In this document: in pieces, positions 62,935-64,000 of the stretch
How positions within the stretch are numbered: position 1 is the first letter of the stretch
Layout of the letters: the number at the start of each line of letters is the position of its first letter
NCBI GenBank assembly: GCA_026416815.1
Contig: JAOAEJ010000023.1
Location: 160,239-224,238 of the forward strand
Length of the DNA stretch: 64,000 nucleotides
Direction of reading: 5' to 3'
Source of the DNA: Clostridia bacterium
GTDB lineage: Bacteria > Bacillota > Clostridia > Acetivibrionales > DSM-2933
Translations under genes and position numbers: made by a program
The notes under the pieces: model-generated
The model's input: the letters and a program-made list of their open reading frames with translations, nothing else
What the model was told of the DNA's origin: nothing
Database searches by the model: none

Positions 62935-64000
62935 ATGAATCTACTAGAACAGATAGAAAACTTCGGTGCTATTGATGCAGAAAATGATGAAAGATTAATA
63001 GAATATTTCTATCGTACAACAATTATTGATGATCTATTTTCATACCAGAGATCGATAATAATTGGTCGTAAAGGCTCAGGAAAAACGGCTATATATAAGT
63101 ACATTCAAAATATAAAAAAAGAAAAGTGCACAGCATTATTATTTAAGGACTATCCATGGAGAATGCATGATCGTTTTAAAAATACAATTGTTTCAGAAAG
63201 AGAAAGCTACATCAATTCCTGGACATTTTTCTTCTATATAGAAATATTTAAGAAGATTATACAATTACGTGATTTAATATCAGTAAAAAGTAAACGTAAA
63301 GTAGTTAAGAAAATCGAGAAATGGTTAATGCGTAATTGGGGAAGTTCAAAATTCGACCACAGAGATGTTATGTCTCCCAAAAAAGCCAAGTTTGCTTTTA
63401 CTTTTAGTCCTCAAGTGTTTGGTAACAGTTTAGGTTCATTATCTAAGGAACTATCTGAAAAGGATGATATTAGTTCTACATTATCGGAATATAATAAAAA
63501 ACTTGAAGCAATAACATCTGAACTCATAGTAGACTTTCAGGATGATATTATATTATTATTTGACGAACTAGACTTATCATACTCTCCAAAAGATGTAGAT
63601 TATAAAAACAGATTAATTGGATTACTATTAACAGCCTATAATTTTTACAAAAAGTTTAATGGGAAAATCAAGATATTCGTTTTTTTAAGAAACGATATAT
63701 TTAACTTATTAGAATTTCAAGATAAAAATAAAATAAAAGATAATATGGTAGTATTCCTTGACTGGGATAGTGAATCTGTCGAATCATCACTAAGTTTAAA
63801 AAGTTTGATATCAAATCGTATTAAAAACAATATTAATTCTAAATCAGATAACTTTGAACGAAACTGGAGTGAAATCTTTGAAAACAATAATATTGGTAGA
63901 AATCAACTTAAATGGAACTTTATCATTGAAAGAACTTTTATTAGACCTCGAGATGTTATTAAATTTATGAATTTAGCTTTAGAACAAGCTAAAGCAAGAT
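62935..64000 (+). CDS. Sll1717-type P-loop ATPase, 3' end outside the window
   Basis: At least 355 codons, open to the window end. ATG 62935 follows GGGAGG by 8 nt. Walker A IIIGRKGSGKTAIYKYI (about 42-58), Walker B DIILLFDELDLSYS (about 203-216), an Arg/Asn sensor FVFLRNDIF and the C-terminal FIRPRDVIKFMNLALEQA segment match the P-loop ATPase group typified by cyanobacterial Sll1717. Members are often found in variable, defence-rich regions. Exact role unknown; a partner gene may lie just past the edge. Confidence 0.75.
   Translation, partial: MNLLEQIENFGAIDAENDERLIEYFYRTTIIDDLFSYQRSIIIGRKGSGKTAIYKYIQNIKKEKCTALLFKDYPWRMHDRFKNTIVSERESYINSWTFFFYIEIFKKIIQLRDLISVKSKRKVVKKIEKWLMRNWGSSKFDHRDVMSPKKAKFAFTFSPQVFGNSLGSLSKELSEKDDISSTLSEYNKKLEAITSELIVDFQDDIILLFDELDLSYSPKDVDYKNRLIGLLLTAYNFYKKFNGKIKIFVFLRNDIFNLLEFQDKNKIKDNMVVFLDWDSESVESSLSLKSLISNRIKNNINSKSDNFERNWSEIFENNNIGRNQLKWNFIIERTFIRPRDVIKFMNLALEQAKAR

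Overview
The window looks like a stretch of the chromosome of an AT-rich, spore-forming, anaerobic Clostridia species. The evidence is low GC by eye, strong AGGAGG-type ribosome sites with several GTG and TTG starts, a YunB sporulation gene, the NifU-like/GGGtGRT gene pair, an A-type flavoprotein and the acidic RpoB tail. The Ruminiclostridium/cellulolytic clostridia group is my best guess. This is inference from gene content, not from a database search.

Layout. (1) 1-3.0 kb: end of ilvD and ilvB (branched-chain amino acids), followed by a highly folded stretch at 3.1-3.29 kb that looks like a structured RNA. (2) 3.4-20.4 kb: the core gene-expression block rpmG-secE-nusG-rplK-rplA-(L10 leader)-rplJ-rplL-(long leader)-rpoB-rpoC-L7Ae-like-rpsL-rpsG-fusA-tuf. 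(3) 20.6-36.4 kb: envelope and housekeeping genes: GtrA and an FAD amine-oxidase-fold enzyme, a YhhN-like membrane protein, a uridine-kinase-like protein, an A-type flavoprotein, a serine hydrolase, a MoxR-DUF58-membrane protein operon, superoxide dismutase with a small starch-binding-like protein, a glycogen-binding-domain esterase, a LOG protein and small membrane proteins. (4) 36.4-54.7 kb: secreted thermolysin-type protease, NifU-like/GGGtGRT pair, a lone Tad-domain protein, PAP2 phosphatase, proB-proA, a second CBM25-like protein, PBP1A, YunB, a chemotaxis receptor and an RlmD/TrmA-type RNA methyltransferase. (5) 54.7-64 kb: accessory DNA. The 3' end of the RNA methyltransferase gene is repeated in degraded form at about 56.79, 57.61 and 60.58 kb, which splits the region into small cargo modules: an AraC/GyrI-like regulator plus VanZ; a DUF5946-like protein; a DUF2200 protein plus a peptide/prenyltransferase cassette; and a sugar-dehydrogenase-like protein, a MATE pump remnant and an Sll1717-type P-loop ATPase cut by the window edge.

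The best candidate for an undescribed system is at 58.5-60.4 kb. A 37-residue peptide gene is followed by an attenuator-like terminator and then a 546-residue protein. That protein joins a ComQ-like trans-prenyltransferase domain (DDVQD, NDITD, GKP...GKSTYP) to a C-terminal domain with an HEFFH zinc-protease-like motif. It sits in one of the modules stacked behind the methyltransferase gene, consistent with horizontally acquired cargo.

Other points of interest are an inverted-repeat family in three places (24.76, 41.0, 43.25 kb), two leaderless CBM25-like proteins, an operator-like palindrome at the L7Ae-like promoter, and a mini-ORF/hairpin between the strong ribosome site and the nusG start.
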